In this document: positions 33,424 through 42,042 of the stretch, one piece after another
How positions within the stretch are numbered: the stretch's first letter is position 1
Layout of the letters: every line of letters starts with the position of its first letter
From: Synechococcus sp. 1G10
Lineage (GTDB): Bacteria > Cyanobacteriota > Cyanobacteriia > PCC-6307 > Cyanobiaceae
Length of the DNA: 64,000 nucleotides
Direction: 5' to 3'
Assembly: GCF_002252625.1 (NCBI RefSeq)
Contig: NZ_NQKW01000003.1
Span: forward strand, 124,001-188,000
The notes under the pieces: generated by a model
Seen by the model: the letters and a program-made list of their open reading frames with translations, nothing else
Databases searched by the model: none
What the model was told of the DNA's origin: nothing
Program-made: the position numbers and the translations under genes

Positions 33424-33989
33424 TACCCAGCCCGAACGATTTGGGGGTCGAGGCTGATCCGGCTGAATTCCACGCCGAGCGAGCGGGGATCAAGAGATTG
33501 GAGGTTGAAGGGCTGGGACTGAGAACTGATCTGAGGCTGGCCCACAGGGGAGCTTGGATGGCTCTGGGACGACCTGGCGCTTGGAGAGGGCAGATGGATC
33601 AGGCGCTGAAGGCTGGTAGGCACCAGCAGGCCCGGGCGGCGGGCCATCTCCAGGTGGTGTTGCTCCAGGACGGCCGTGGATTCCTGCAGACGGTGTTCCA
33701 GCACCTGGGTTAATTCCAGTTGCTCAAAACTTCTGGTCCATTGCCCCTGCCAGTGCAGGGTGAGGGCGGTGAGGCCCACCATCGAGAGGCCCAGGGCCAC
33801 GAGCAGGCCATCTGACGCTCTGTGCAGACCTGCCAGCCAGGGGGCCTGGCGCACAACACGCCTGGCGGAGAAGGAGCCCTGGATCAGCTCCAGAGAGCGG
33901 CGCCTGAAGAAGGGCTGGGGCGACGGAACGGCGACCACCGGAAGCTGACGAATCTTCGCAAGTGAACCATGGGGCGCAAGGGGCAGCAA
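33420..33989 (-). CDS. Small single-helix membrane protein next to ftsI, FtsL-like candidate
   Basis: 189 residues: cytoplasmic N-terminus with Arg clusters (FFRRRSLELI), one membrane helix (DGLLVALGLSMVGLTALTL, ~59-77), a short helical stretch rich in Gln/Glu/Leu that could form a coiled coil (~82-112), then a Ser/Pro/Gln-rich tail. I know no specific family from sequence. Topology, size and its position immediately upstream of, and translationally coupled to, ftsI resemble FtsL in other bacteria. This is an inference from context. Confidence 0.6.
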   Translation of the reverse strand: MLPLAPHGSLAKIRQLPVVAVPSPQPFFRRRSLELIQGSFSARRVVRQAPWLAGLHRASDGLLVALGLSMVGLTALTLHWQGQWTRSFEQLELTQVLEHRLQESTAVLEQHHLEMARRPGLLVPTSLQRLIHLPSPSARSSQSHPSSPVGQPQISSQSQPFNLQSLDPRSLGVEFSRISLDPQIVRAGY

Positions 33990-33997
33990 GGCAACGA

Positions 33998-35479
33998 TCA
34001 GCGAGCCAGCAAGAGCAGGTTTGAGAAAGTGAGTCCGTTCCAGAGAGCATGCAGCCCCACACAGGTGCTCAGGCGTCCGCTGCTCAGACGCAGCCAGCCC
34101 AGACCCAGGCCCAGGGTGAACAGGGGAGGGAACTCTCCGAGGCTGAGATGGGCGATGCCGAAAACCGCGCTGCTGAGCAACACCGCGGACAGGGGACCGA
34201 GCTCCCGTCCCAGCACCGGCAGCAACACTCCCCGGAAGATGGTTTCCTCGAACAGCGGGGCCAGCACGATCGCCGTGAAGGCGAAACAGGCCAGCGTCAG
34301 ACCGTTACCGCTGCGCAGCACCAGCTCCAGCAGAGGATTGCTTCCGCCTATGTCGCTCCAGACGAGCTGCTGGAGCCAGCCGACCAGCGCCACCAGGGGC
34401 AGCACGATCAGCAGATACTTCACCGACTTGCGCAGGGCTGAACCCAGAGGTCGCCAGCGGAACTGCAGCCAGCGCCCCTGCGGGGCCTCGCCCCTCGAGC
34501 GCAGCAGCCAGAAGAGCATCAGCAGCGGCGCGGCCATCAGGCCGAGGTACATGGCGAGCACCGTGATGCCATCAGCGAGGGGAGGCTTGATGGCCAGTGC
34601 CGAGAGAGTGGACTGCAGCAGGGGGCTCAGCAGCACGGGCGTGAGGACTTCCCCCAGCAGCACGAACCCTCCGGCGATCAGCAGCACCACATCGATCACC
34701 CCCAGATCGGGGCCGACCAGGCCAGGCAGCGGCTCTTGCTTGCCGCGCCAGCGCAGCCAGCCTTCCCGCAGCAGCAGCACCAGCCCAACCAGCAGGGCCA
34801 GGGCAGGCAGCAGGTTGATGCCCAGGAGCTGGAGCAGGGCTCGCCGCTCGGCGGCAGGCTCGGCGCAGTCGCTGGTGTCCGACAGCACCTGGCAGCTCAG
34901 CCGCCTCACCAGAGGGTCCTCGAGCATGCCCAGCGCCTCGGCAGGCATGTTGCCGCCTTGGGGCACCATCAGCAGCTGCTCGATCAGGGCCTGATCTTCG
35001 GCGCTGGCAAGCCGCTGCAATTGCAGCAGCAGGGGCCGGGCGGCGGCCGGTTGTCCCTGGCGCAACTGCAGCAGTGCCCGCTCCAGCAGGCTGATCCTGG
35101 CCTCCCGTTCACCCGACGCCTGAGCGGAGGCTGAGCCCGTGGTGCTGTCGCCACCCTCCTGCGCCTGCTGCTCCAGTTCAGCCAGTAACAGTCCCCCCGG
35201 GTCCACGCCCACCAGGAGCGGCTGCAGCGAGGGCGAAATGGCCGGTGCGGCCAGCGCACTCAGCTCCAGTTGCCGCCTGGACAGGTCGTTACCCACCGAT
35301 GGGCGCTCCAGGCTTTCCAGCAGACCGTTGAGCCAGAGCAGCAGGCTCAGCACCAGGCTGACCATGGCCAGCCCCACTTTCAGGGACCCGGCCCGTCCTC
35401 GCCCCGCTGTTGCCACCCCGACTCCTCGCACTGGCCCGATTCTCCCTTGAGCCCGACAGGCGGCCGTAAGCGCAGGCAA
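33998..35479 (-). CDS. CPBP (CAAX-like) intramembrane metalloprotease
   Basis: 493 residues. One N-terminal helix (VSLVLSLLLWLNGLL), a ~200-residue mostly helical extracytoplasmic region with a low-complexity GSASAQASGER stretch, then about eight helices with the CPBP motifs: EETIFRGVLLPVLGRE (EExxxR), VFGIAHLSL (FxxxH) and GLHALWNGL (HxxxN). Family members include prenyl-protein and bacteriocin-immunity-type proteases; the substrate here is unknown. The first ~38 residues are weakly supported; an inner ATG just before the first helix is possible. It is 8 bases upstream of the FtsL-like gene. Confidence 0.8.
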   Translation of the reverse strand: MPALTAACRAQGRIGPVRGVGVATAGRGRAGSLKVGLAMVSLVLSLLLWLNGLLESLERPSVGNDLSRRQLELSALAAPAISPSLQPLLVGVDPGGLLLAELEQQAQEGGDSTTGSASAQASGEREARISLLERALLQLRQGQPAAARPLLLQLQRLASAEDQALIEQLLMVPQGGNMPAEALGMLEDPLVRRLSCQVLSDTSDCAEPAAERRALLQLLGINLLPALALLVGLVLLLREGWLRWRGKQEPLPGLVGPDLGVIDVVLLIAGGFVLLGEVLTPVLLSPLLQSTLSALAIKPPLADGITVLAMYLGLMAAPLLMLFWLLRSRGEAPQGRWLQFRWRPLGSALRKSVKYLLIVLPLVALVGWLQQLVWSDIGGSNPLLELVLRSGNGLTLACFAFTAIVLAPLFEETIFRGVLLPVLGRELGPLSAVLLSSAVFGIAHLSLGEFPPLFTLGLGLGWLRLSSGRLSTCVGLHALWNGLTFSNLLLLAR

Positions 35480-35510
35480 CGATCAGCCGCTCAGGAATCC
35501 CTCCCATACG

Positions 35511-36893
35511 ATGACGGCGCTTCCAGCTCCAGACCCCGTGCCCCTTCGGCTCCTGCTCGTCCGCCATGGACTCAGCAGCTTCAACACCGAGCGCCGCATC
35601 CAGGGCCGGGATGATCTCTCCTCCCTCACCGACGAGGGCCAACGCCAGGCCCGCCTCACTGGCGCAGCGCTGGCTGACCTTCGCCTCGATGCCGTCTACA
35701 GCTCCCCCCTGAGCCGGGCCGCCAACACGGCCGCCCAGCTGCTGGAAGCCCAGGGGGGTGGGCTCAGCGCCGAGTGTGACGACGACCTGCTGGAGGTGGA
35801 TCTGGACCCCTGGTGCGGCCTGCTGGGAAGCGAGGTGAAAGAGCGCTTTCCCGAGTCCTACCGCCTCTGGAGAGAGGCTCCCGATCAGCTGGAGCTGGAA
35901 CGCTCCGATGGCAGCAGATTCCAGCCGATTCCAGAGCTGATGGACCAGGCCCGCCGCTGGCTGAATCGCCTGGAGCGCGAGCATCTGGCTCAGGTTGATC
36001 AGCCGGGAGACGATCTGACCACGGTGCTGGTGGTGGCCCACAGCGCCATCCTGCGCTGCCTGGTGATGCAGTTGCTGGGGCTACCCGCAAGCCGCTTCCA
36101 GGGGCTGCGTCTCGAGAATGCCTCCCTCTCGGTGTTCAACCTGCAGCGTCAGGTCAGCGGCGTGCAGGTGCAGATCGAATCGCTCAATGTCACCGCTCAC
36201 CTGGGCACCCGACTGCCGCCCAAGGGACCAGGGGCACGCCTGTTGCTGGTGCGCCACGGCGAAACCGACTGGAACCGCCAGGGTCGCTTCCAGGGACAGA
36301 TCGACATTCCCCTCAACACCACCGGTCTGGCCCAGGCACACTCCGCGGCCGACTTCCTGAGCACCGTGCCGATCCAGAAGGCCTTCACCAGTTCGATGGC
36401 CCGGCCTCGCCAGACCGCCGAAGCCATCCTCACGGCCCATCCCGAAGTGACGCTCCACAGCCAGGAGGGCCTGGTGGAAATCGGTCACGGCCGATGGGAG
36501 GGGCGCCTGGAGCAGGAGATCTCCCAGGAATGGGGGGAGTTGCTGCAGCAGTGGAAAGATGCGCCCCACACCGTACAGATGCCCGAAGGTGAGAATCTGC
36601 AGCAGGTCTGGGACCGCTCTCTGGCTTGCTGGAATGCTCTCGCCGCTGGCTTGGAGGCGGACGAGACTGCCCTGGTGGTGGCCCATGACGCCGTCAACAA
36701 AACCATCCTCTGTGCCCTGCTGGGCCTGACCCCAGCAGACATCTGGATGGTCAAGCAGGGGAACGGCGGGGTGAGCGTGATCGACTGGCCGCCGCCGCAG
36801 AGTCCTGGCGGAACCCTGCCGGTGGTGACCTGCTTGAACCTCACCACTCACCTCGGTGGCGTGATCGACCGCACCGCCGCCGGCGCCCTCTGA
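35511..36893 (+). CDS. Tandem histidine-phosphatase (phosphoglycerate-mutase-like) protein
   Basis: 460 residues with two complete PGAM-like domains. Domain 1 (~10-220): LLLVRHGLSSFNTERRIQGR, second histidine in VVAHSAILRCLV. Domain 2 (~235-445): LLLVRHGETDWNRQGRFQGQ, second histidine in VVAHDAVNKTIL. Both phosphohistidine RHG motifs and both partner histidines are intact, so two active sites are likely. Single-domain cyanobacterial relatives act as phosphoserine phosphatase or broad phosphatases; substrate here is undetermined. Its stop overlaps the next start by one base (TGATG). Confidence 0.85.
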   Translation: MTALPAPDPVPLRLLLVRHGLSSFNTERRIQGRDDLSSLTDEGQRQARLTGAALADLRLDAVYSSPLSRAANTAAQLLEAQGGGLSAECDDDLLEVDLDPWCGLLGSEVKERFPESYRLWREAPDQLELERSDGSRFQPIPELMDQARRWLNRLEREHLAQVDQPGDDLTTVLVVAHSAILRCLVMQLLGLPASRFQGLRLENASLSVFNLQRQVSGVQVQIESLNVTAHLGTRLPPKGPGARLLLVRHGETDWNRQGRFQGQIDIPLNTTGLAQAHSAADFLSTVPIQKAFTSSMARPRQTAEAILTAHPEVTLHSQEGLVEIGHGRWEGRLEQEISQEWGELLQQWKDAPHTVQMPEGENLQQVWDRSLACWNALAAGLEADETALVVAHDAVNKTILCALLGLTPADIWMVKQGNGGVSVIDWPPPQSPGGTLPVVTCLNLTTHLGGVIDRTAAGAL

Positions 36894-38158
36894 TGACGGC
36901 CCACCTGCTGCGGGATGTCCAGCTGCTGCAGGGGCCCGACCAGCCACTCCAGCGCAGCGATGTGCTGCTCGAGCAGGGGGTGATCACGGCGATTGGTGCC
37001 AGCTCGTGGGACGGGGCGGCACGCCTGGGCCTCAGCCCCCTGCCCGCTGGCTCCTGGCTGTTGGCGCCGGCCTTGGTGGATCCCCACAGCTTTCTGGAGG
37101 AACCTGAAGACGGCCGCGCCGAAACCCTCGAAAGCCTGGTCCGCTCAGCCGCGGCGGCTGGCTACGGCACCGTGGCCCTGCTGCCGCGGGCCCGCAACTG
37201 GCGTGATCGCCCCGAATGCCTGCACCTGGCGGCTGAGCCCCCGTTCGACCTGCGCCTGTGGGGGGGGTTCAGCCTCGGTGGCCGCGGCGAAGGGCTCTCC
37301 GCCCACGCCGATCTGCTGGCCGCCGGTGCCCTTGGACTGGCGGAGGAAGGGGAGCTGCCGCCTCTGCCCCTGCTGGAACGTGGACTGAGCATCGGCGAAT
37401 GCGCTGATCGCCCTGTGCTGCTGGCCCCGCGCAACGCCAGTCTGGATCACGGGGGCTTCGTGCGAGAGGGGGTGGAAGCCCTGCGGGCGGGCTGGCCCGT
37501 GGATCCGCCCCTGAGTGAGACCATCCCCCTGCAGAACCTGCTGACCCTTTGGGCCCTCCTGCCCCAGGTGCGCCTGCGCCTGGCGAATCTCTCAACCGCC
37601 GCTGGCGTGAAGCTGCTGCGGGCGGCCGATCCGGCGCCGATGGCCACGGTCTGCTGGTGGCATCTGGTGGCCGACAGCGGCAGCCTTGATCCGGTGGCCG
37701 AAGGCTGGCGGCTGGTGCCCTCCCTGGGCACCCCCGAAGACCGCCGTGCCCTGGTGGCGGCCCTGGCTGATGGGGTCATCAGCGCGGTGGCGGTCCACCA
37801 TCAACCGCTTGATCCAGAAGAGCAACTGCTGCCTCTGGATCAGCGCCGGCCTGGCCTGGCGGGTCACCGCTACGTTCTGCCGCTGCTATGGCATCAACTG
37901 GTGCGGGAGCAGGGCTGGAGCCCCGAAGCGCTCTGGCGCGCCCTGTGCTGGGGACCGGCCCGGCTGCTCGATCTGGAGGAACCAGGGCTTCAGTGCGGCT
38001 CCAGGCGCTGGATCCTCTTCGACCCGGAGCTGGAGTGGACCCCAGGAAGCGATGGCTATGCCTCCAGGGCGGCCAATCAGCCCCTGGGGGGCGAGGTGCT
38101 CAGGGGGCGGGTTTTGGCGACGGGGCTGCTGCCCCGGCTTTGGCTGGGTCCCCGCTGA
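36893..38158 (+). CDS. Dihydroorotase-like protein, catalytically inactive type
   Basis: 421 residues of amidohydrolase fold. It has the N-terminal sandwich (DVLLEQGVITAIGA) and a barrel, but the metal motif DxHxH of active type I dihydroorotase reads DPHSFLEEP, so the second His is replaced by Phe, and no clear carboxylated lysine is seen. Non-catalytic PyrC homologues hold together aspartate transcarbamoylase assemblies in some bacteria; this could be such a scaffold, with the working enzyme being pyrC at 2562-3632. Coupled to the upstream phosphatase; its 3' end overlaps lepB by 59 bases tail to tail. Confidence 0.75.
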   Translation: MTAHLLRDVQLLQGPDQPLQRSDVLLEQGVITAIGASSWDGAARLGLSPLPAGSWLLAPALVDPHSFLEEPEDGRAETLESLVRSAAAAGYGTVALLPRARNWRDRPECLHLAAEPPFDLRLWGGFSLGGRGEGLSAHADLLAAGALGLAEEGELPPLPLLERGLSIGECADRPVLLAPRNASLDHGGFVREGVEALRAGWPVDPPLSETIPLQNLLTLWALLPQVRLRLANLSTAAGVKLLRAADPAPMATVCWWHLVADSGSLDPVAEGWRLVPSLGTPEDRRALVAALADGVISAVAVHHQPLDPEEQLLPLDQRRPGLAGHRYVLPLLWHQLVREQGWSPEALWRALCWGPARLLDLEEPGLQCGSRRWILFDPELEWTPGSDGYASRAANQPLGGEVLRGRVLATGLLPRLWLGPR

Positions 38159-38933
38159 GGGGATCCGGATCCCCCAGCGGGCCAGTGCGATCAAGCGGCC
38201 AGAAGCGGTAGAAGGCCCGGCCGATGATCTCCTTGCGGGGCAGGAAGGGACCACCCGGCCAGAAGCGTCCATCCCAGCTGTTGGCGCGGTTGTCACCGAG
38301 GGCCAGCACGGCTCCAGGGGGCACCACGGTGTCGAGGGTGCGGCAGGGGCCGGTGCCCTGGCTGTCGATCGGGCAGAAGTTCTGGACGTAGGGCTCGCGG
38401 ATGCTCTGGCCGTTGATGCTCAGCTGCCCGCGGGGGTTGACCACTACCCGGTCACCGGGGATCGCCACCACCCGTTTGATGTAGGCATCGCATGCCGGCT
38501 CCTGCAGGCCGGGGATCGAGCCGATCAGGGGCAGATTCACCAGCAGGCAGCCCAGGGGGCTGGGGCGTCGATTGGCCTGGAGGGCGGGGTCGAAGTGGAA
38601 GGGGGAGTGGAACACCACAATTTCGCCCCGCTGGGGGGCACGGCTGCGAAACGAGATCTTCTCCACCAGAAGACGGTCCTGGATCTGCAGCCCGGGCAGC
38701 ATGGAGCCCGACGGGATGAAGCGGGCCTCCAACAGAAACTGGCGGATTCCCAGGGCCACCGCCAGGGTGAGCAGCACGCTGCGCCAGAACGCCCAGGCGC
38801 TTTCCGAGCCGTGGACCGATTGCTGCTCTGGCTGAGGCCCCTTTTGCGGCTCGGGTTCAGGTGTCCCCGCAGGTGTGGTCGGTGATGGGGAGTCCTCGGC
38901 GCTCAATGCTCTCCTGCTGGAGCCGGTCACCAT
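38100..38933 (-). CDS. lepB: Signal peptidase I
   Basis: Membrane serine protease that removes signal peptides. From ATG 38933: 277 residues with a Pro/Glu/Gln-rich cytoplasmic start, one membrane helix (WRSVLLTLAVALGIRQFLL), catalytic serine in FIPSGSMLPGLQ, catalytic lysine in YIKRVVAIPGDRV, and GDNRANSWDGR. Homology ends near the FYRFWPLDR segment; the last ~25 Pro/Ala-rich residues lie in the overlap with the opposite-strand gene. An upstream ATG at 39035 would run into the divergent gene and is not favoured. Confidence 0.92.
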   Translation of the reverse strand: MVTGSSRRALSAEDSPSPTTPAGTPEPEPQKGPQPEQQSVHGSESAWAFWRSVLLTLAVALGIRQFLLEARFIPSGSMLPGLQIQDRLLVEKISFRSRAPQRGEIVVFHSPFHFDPALQANRRPSPLGCLLVNLPLIGSIPGLQEPACDAYIKRVVAIPGDRVVVNPRGQLSINGQSIREPYVQNFCPIDSQGTGPCRTLDTVVPPGAVLALGDNRANSWDGRFWPGGPFLPRKEIIGRAFYRFWPLDRTGPLGDPDPLSGDPAKAGAAAPSPKPAP

Positions 38934-38991
38934 AGGGCTTTGGAGCGGGGCGATCCCCCTCTCTACCCTTGGTCGATCGACGCTGTTCTCC

Positions 38992-40533
38992 ATGGTGCGG
39001 CCGCGCTGGCATCTGAGGTCCTCGACAGGCAGCAACCGCCTTGGGCATCACTGGGATCAGTTCGTGGCCCTCTGGGCGGCCCTGAATCTGCTCTGGGTCT
39101 GCTTCGACATCACTTACGTGCCCCTGCGCACGTTCTGGCTGCAGCGCAACCTCTATCCCCTGCCCTCGGCGCCACTGGTGCTGCGTCTTGGATTCCTGCC
39201 CGACATCACGCCCCTCTACGACCCGGTGAAGGGGGTCGAACCCCACCGGGAGACCCAGGCCTATCTGAACGCGTTCGATCAGATGGACCGCGCCCTGCTG
39301 GCGGGTTCCACAGCCAGCGACCTGCGCAAGCGACAGGTCGCGCTCACCGATCAGATGATCGATGACAATCCCTTCCTGGCTTCGGGTGGCTCCGGCACGC
39401 TTGAGAAGATCAAGAACCGCCTGCGTGAGCGCGCCGACCAGGACTCGGCCAAGCAATCGGCTGGGCTGCTGCTGGGAGACGACTGGCTGGGGCGCCAGCC
39501 CTGGAGCGAGGAGCGCCTCTTCTGGCAGCAGCAGGTGCTGCCGCTGGTGGCCACCAACTACTGGCGATCGATCGATGAGAACGGCCGTCCCACCGACCAG
39601 TTCTGGCGGATTGATCTGCTCCTTTTCCAGAGCGTCTTCCTGGCGGACATCCTGCTGAGGGCAGCACGGATGCGCCGCCGCCTGCCTGGCCTGAGCTGGG
39701 GGGATGCCCTGCTGCGGCGCTGGATCGATCTGCCGCTGCTGTTGCCGTTCTGGCGCTGGCTGCGCCTCATGCCGGTGGTGGAACGGCTGCAGACCAGTGG
39801 TCTGGTGAACATGGAGCCCCTGCGAGCCGTGATCAGCCGGGGGGTGGTGGCCCTCCTGGCCGTGGAACTGTTCGAGGTGTTGGCCCTGCAGCTCATGGAT
39901 GGGGCCCAGGGGTTGATCCGCTCTTCTCAGTGGCCCCATCGGATCCGCCGCCTGCGCAGCCATCAGAGCGTGTCGATCAACGACGAGCGCGAGCTGGTTG
40001 AACTGTTGCGCATCTGGGGGCCCCTGCTCCTCAGCGAGGTGGGTCCGCGGCTGGCACCCCAGCTGCAGGCCGTGCTGGCCCATGCCCTGCAGCAGACGCT
40101 TCAGACGATGGTGGTGCCACCGGGGCTGCGCCAGCTGCAACTGCTGATGCAGGTGGAGCAGCAACTGACCCAGCAGCTCGCCTCCGGCATGGTGGACAGC
40201 GTGATGGAGCTCTCGCGGGGAGCCGGCGCAAGGCTGCAGCGGCGCGACAACCGCCAGATTGATCTGCTGCGCGACTGTGTCGATCGCTTCTGGGACGAGC
40301 TGGCCGAAGCCCTGGAGCGTGGCCCGGTGCTGGAGCGCAGCCAGCAGCTGATGTGTGCCCTGCTGGAGGAACTCAAGCTCACCTACCTGGCCCAGATCAA
40401 CCGTACGGGAATCGATGCCCTGATCCGTGAGCTGGATCAGCTCACGGTGCCGCCGGTGACGGCAGCTGAGAACCAGCCGATGGGAGCAAAGGCTTCAGGG
40501 CCTGCTTCCACAGCTCAGGATCAAAGCCCGTGA
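38992..40533 (+). CDS. Membrane protein of unknown function
   Basis: 513 residues from ATG 38992. I do not recognise the family. There is one N-terminal hydrophobic segment (FVALWAALNLLWVCFDITYV), an acidic/basic soluble stretch (~95-210), then a central membrane region (IDLLLFQSVFLADILLRAAR, RWIDLPLLLPFWRWLRLMPV, GVVALLAVELFEVLALQLM) and a long helical C-terminus. The pair of segments with WIDLPLLLPFWRWLR resembles the S3-S4 part of ion-channel voltage sensors; this is weak pattern similarity only. It is divergent from lepB (58-base gap), and its last ~90 bases overlap the convergent ArsC-like gene. Confidence 0.7.
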   Translation: MVRPRWHLRSSTGSNRLGHHWDQFVALWAALNLLWVCFDITYVPLRTFWLQRNLYPLPSAPLVLRLGFLPDITPLYDPVKGVEPHRETQAYLNAFDQMDRALLAGSTASDLRKRQVALTDQMIDDNPFLASGGSGTLEKIKNRLRERADQDSAKQSAGLLLGDDWLGRQPWSEERLFWQQQVLPLVATNYWRSIDENGRPTDQFWRIDLLLFQSVFLADILLRAARMRRRLPGLSWGDALLRRWIDLPLLLPFWRWLRLMPVVERLQTSGLVNMEPLRAVISRGVVALLAVELFEVLALQLMDGAQGLIRSSQWPHRIRRLRSHQSVSINDERELVELLRIWGPLLLSEVGPRLAPQLQAVLAHALQQTLQTMVVPPGLRQLQLLMQVEQQLTQQLASGMVDSVMELSRGAGARLQRRDNRQIDLLRDCVDRFWDELAEALERGPVLERSQQLMCALLEELKLTYLAQINRTGIDALIRELDQLTVPPVTAAENQPMGAKASGPASTAQDQSP

Positions 40534-40870
40534 GCACGGCAACCCCTTCTGCCAGCAGAAGGGGTCTGCGGATCAACTTGCCATCGGCGGCCAGGGCAGT
40601 GATGGCTTCGGAGCGAGACATCGCCTTGACCTTGGCGGCGCCGAGGGCGCGGTAGCTGGCCCCGCTGGTGTTGAACAGCCGGCGGGGATCAGGAAGGCTG
40701 GCCCAGACTTTCTCAAGTTGCTCCCGAGTTGGAGGTGAAAGCGTGATGTCCACAAGATCCACCTCGACACCCTCCTGTGCGAGCCATTTCAGGGCCCGGC
40801 GACAGGTGGAGCACTTCGGGTAGCTGTAGAGCTTTGGGCGTCCTTCGCTGAAGGAACCGTCCAGGCTCAC
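40442..40870 (-). CDS. ArsC/Spx-family thioredoxin-fold protein
   Basis: 142 residues with LYSYPKCSTCRRALKWLAQEG at the start (a CxxC where true ArsC has a single Cys), PDPRRLFNTSGASYRALG and LIRRPLLLAEG. This is the Spx/MgsR/YffB type rather than a proven arsenate reductase; function is open and a redox or regulatory role is as likely. It overlaps the upstream ferredoxin gene by four bases, suggesting the two act together. The C-terminal ~30 residues lie over the end of the opposite gene. Confidence 0.8.
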   Translation of the reverse strand: MSLDGSFSEGRPKLYSYPKCSTCRRALKWLAQEGVEVDLVDITLSPPTREQLEKVWASLPDPRRLFNTSGASYRALGAAKVKAMSRSEAITALAADGKLIRRPLLLAEGVAVLTGFDPELWKQALKPLLPSAGSQLPSPAAP

Positions 40871-41229
40871 TTCAGGCCGACGAGTGATTTGAGAGCACCC
40901 ACCAGGCTGTTGGAGCCCTTGCCCACTGCGGCGTCCGGGCGGGTTCGGATGGTCACGTCGCCGTTGACGCTGGTGCGGCAGCTGAGGCGGAAGTTGGCGG
41001 GGCGATCCGACAGGTAGACCTGCTCAACATCGCTGCGGGGCGAAAGATTCTGGGCGCCCTCAAGCACTTCGACGACGCAGGTGCCGCACTGACCAAGGCC
41101 ACCGCAGTTGTTGAGGTTGTTCAGACCCTTGTAGGGGTTGATGCCGGCATCAAGTGCCACCTGGCGCAGGTTGGCCCCCTCAATGCAACCAACCTTCTGG
41201 TCTTCATTATCGAAGCGAATGGTGGGCAC
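40867..41229 (-). CDS. 2Fe-2S ferredoxin
   Basis: 120-residue plant-type-fold ferredoxin with cluster ligands in NNCGGLGQCGTCVVEV (CxxxxCxxC) and LSCRT. The N-terminus PTIRFDNEDQKVGCIEGANLR and the absence of the PetF pattern (CRAGACSTCAGK) show it is not the main photosynthetic ferredoxin; it belongs to the minor group with a C-terminal extension (~25 residues, GSNSLVGALKSLVGLK). Electron partners unknown. It is transcribed divergently from the methyltransferase, with 129 bases between starts where I saw no clear regulatory motif. Confidence 0.88.
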   Translation of the reverse strand: MPTIRFDNEDQKVGCIEGANLRQVALDAGINPYKGLNNLNNCGGLGQCGTCVVEVLEGAQNLSPRSDVEQVYLSDRPANFRLSCRTSVNGDVTIRTRPDAAVGKGSNSLVGALKSLVGLK

Positions 41230-41358
41230 AGGTCGCAGGGGCTACTGACGCGAACCAACTTACCGTCCGGCGGGTCTTGGACGACCAGCCTTGAAATGGA
41301 TGTTGGCCCGGGCGGTGGGGCGTCGCTGCCTACGATCCAGTGGAGCGCGCACAGGGCC

Positions 41359-42042
41359 ATGGCTGCAGCGAACAGCGGCGAACTCTCCGGGTACGACCTG
41401 GTGGTCCAGGGCCTGATCCCTGGCTATGCCAGCCTCGCCCGGCTCGGGGTGGCCCTGCTGGCGGCCTCCCCCCTGGCCCGCCGGGATGGAGCTGAGGTGC
41501 TGGTGGCCGGGTGCGGCACCGGCGCTGAGCTGGTGGAGGCCATTGCCCAACGCCCGGACTGGCGCCTGAGCGCGATCGATCCCTCCCAGGCGATGCTCAG
41601 CGCCGCCCAGCAGCGGCTGGGCAGCGCTGCGGCCGGCCTCAACTGGCGGCAGAGCACGGTCGAGGACCTGGATCTTGAGGCCGGCTTCGATGGGGCACTC
41701 TCAGTTCTGGTGCTGCAGTCACTCCCTGATGACGGAAGCAAGCTGGCGTTTCTCTCAGCCCTGGCCCGCTGCCTCAGGCCTGGGGGCCAGCTGGTGCTGG
41801 TTGATCTGATGCGCCCGGCTCTTCCCCTGCTCGAAGACCAGATGGCGGAGGCCTGGCGCGGGTTCCAGCGGGCCTCCCAGCTGGATGCGCCCCTCGAGCT
41901 GCTCGAACCTCTCACGCACGGCGTCCATCCTGTGGGTGTGGCGCGTCTCACGGCCCTCGTGAACGCCGCTGGCTTCGGGGATCCGGCGCGGGTGTTCCAG
42001 GCCCTCGATTACGAGGGCTTCCTGCTGCAGCGCTCCTCCTGA
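41359..42042 (+). CDS. Class I SAM-dependent methyltransferase
   Basis: 227 residues from ATG 41359. SAM-binding motif I EVLVAGCGTGAELVEAI, acidic loop LSAIDPSQAMLSAAQQRLG, motif IV region VEDLDLEAGFDGALSVLVLQ and CLRPGGQLVLVDLM. The acceptor cannot be predicted. An upstream in-frame ATG at 41296 would add 21 residues without family similarity. The end overlaps the tail of the pyrophosphatase pseudogene on the other strand. Confidence 0.82.
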   Translation: MAAANSGELSGYDLVVQGLIPGYASLARLGVALLAASPLARRDGAEVLVAGCGTGAELVEAIAQRPDWRLSAIDPSQAMLSAAQQRLGSAAAGLNWRQSTVEDLDLEAGFDGALSVLVLQSLPDDGSKLAFLSALARCLRPGGQLVLVDLMRPALPLLEDQMAEAWRGFQRASQLDAPLELLEPLTHGVHPVGVARLTALVNAAGFGDPARVFQALDYEGFLLQRSS

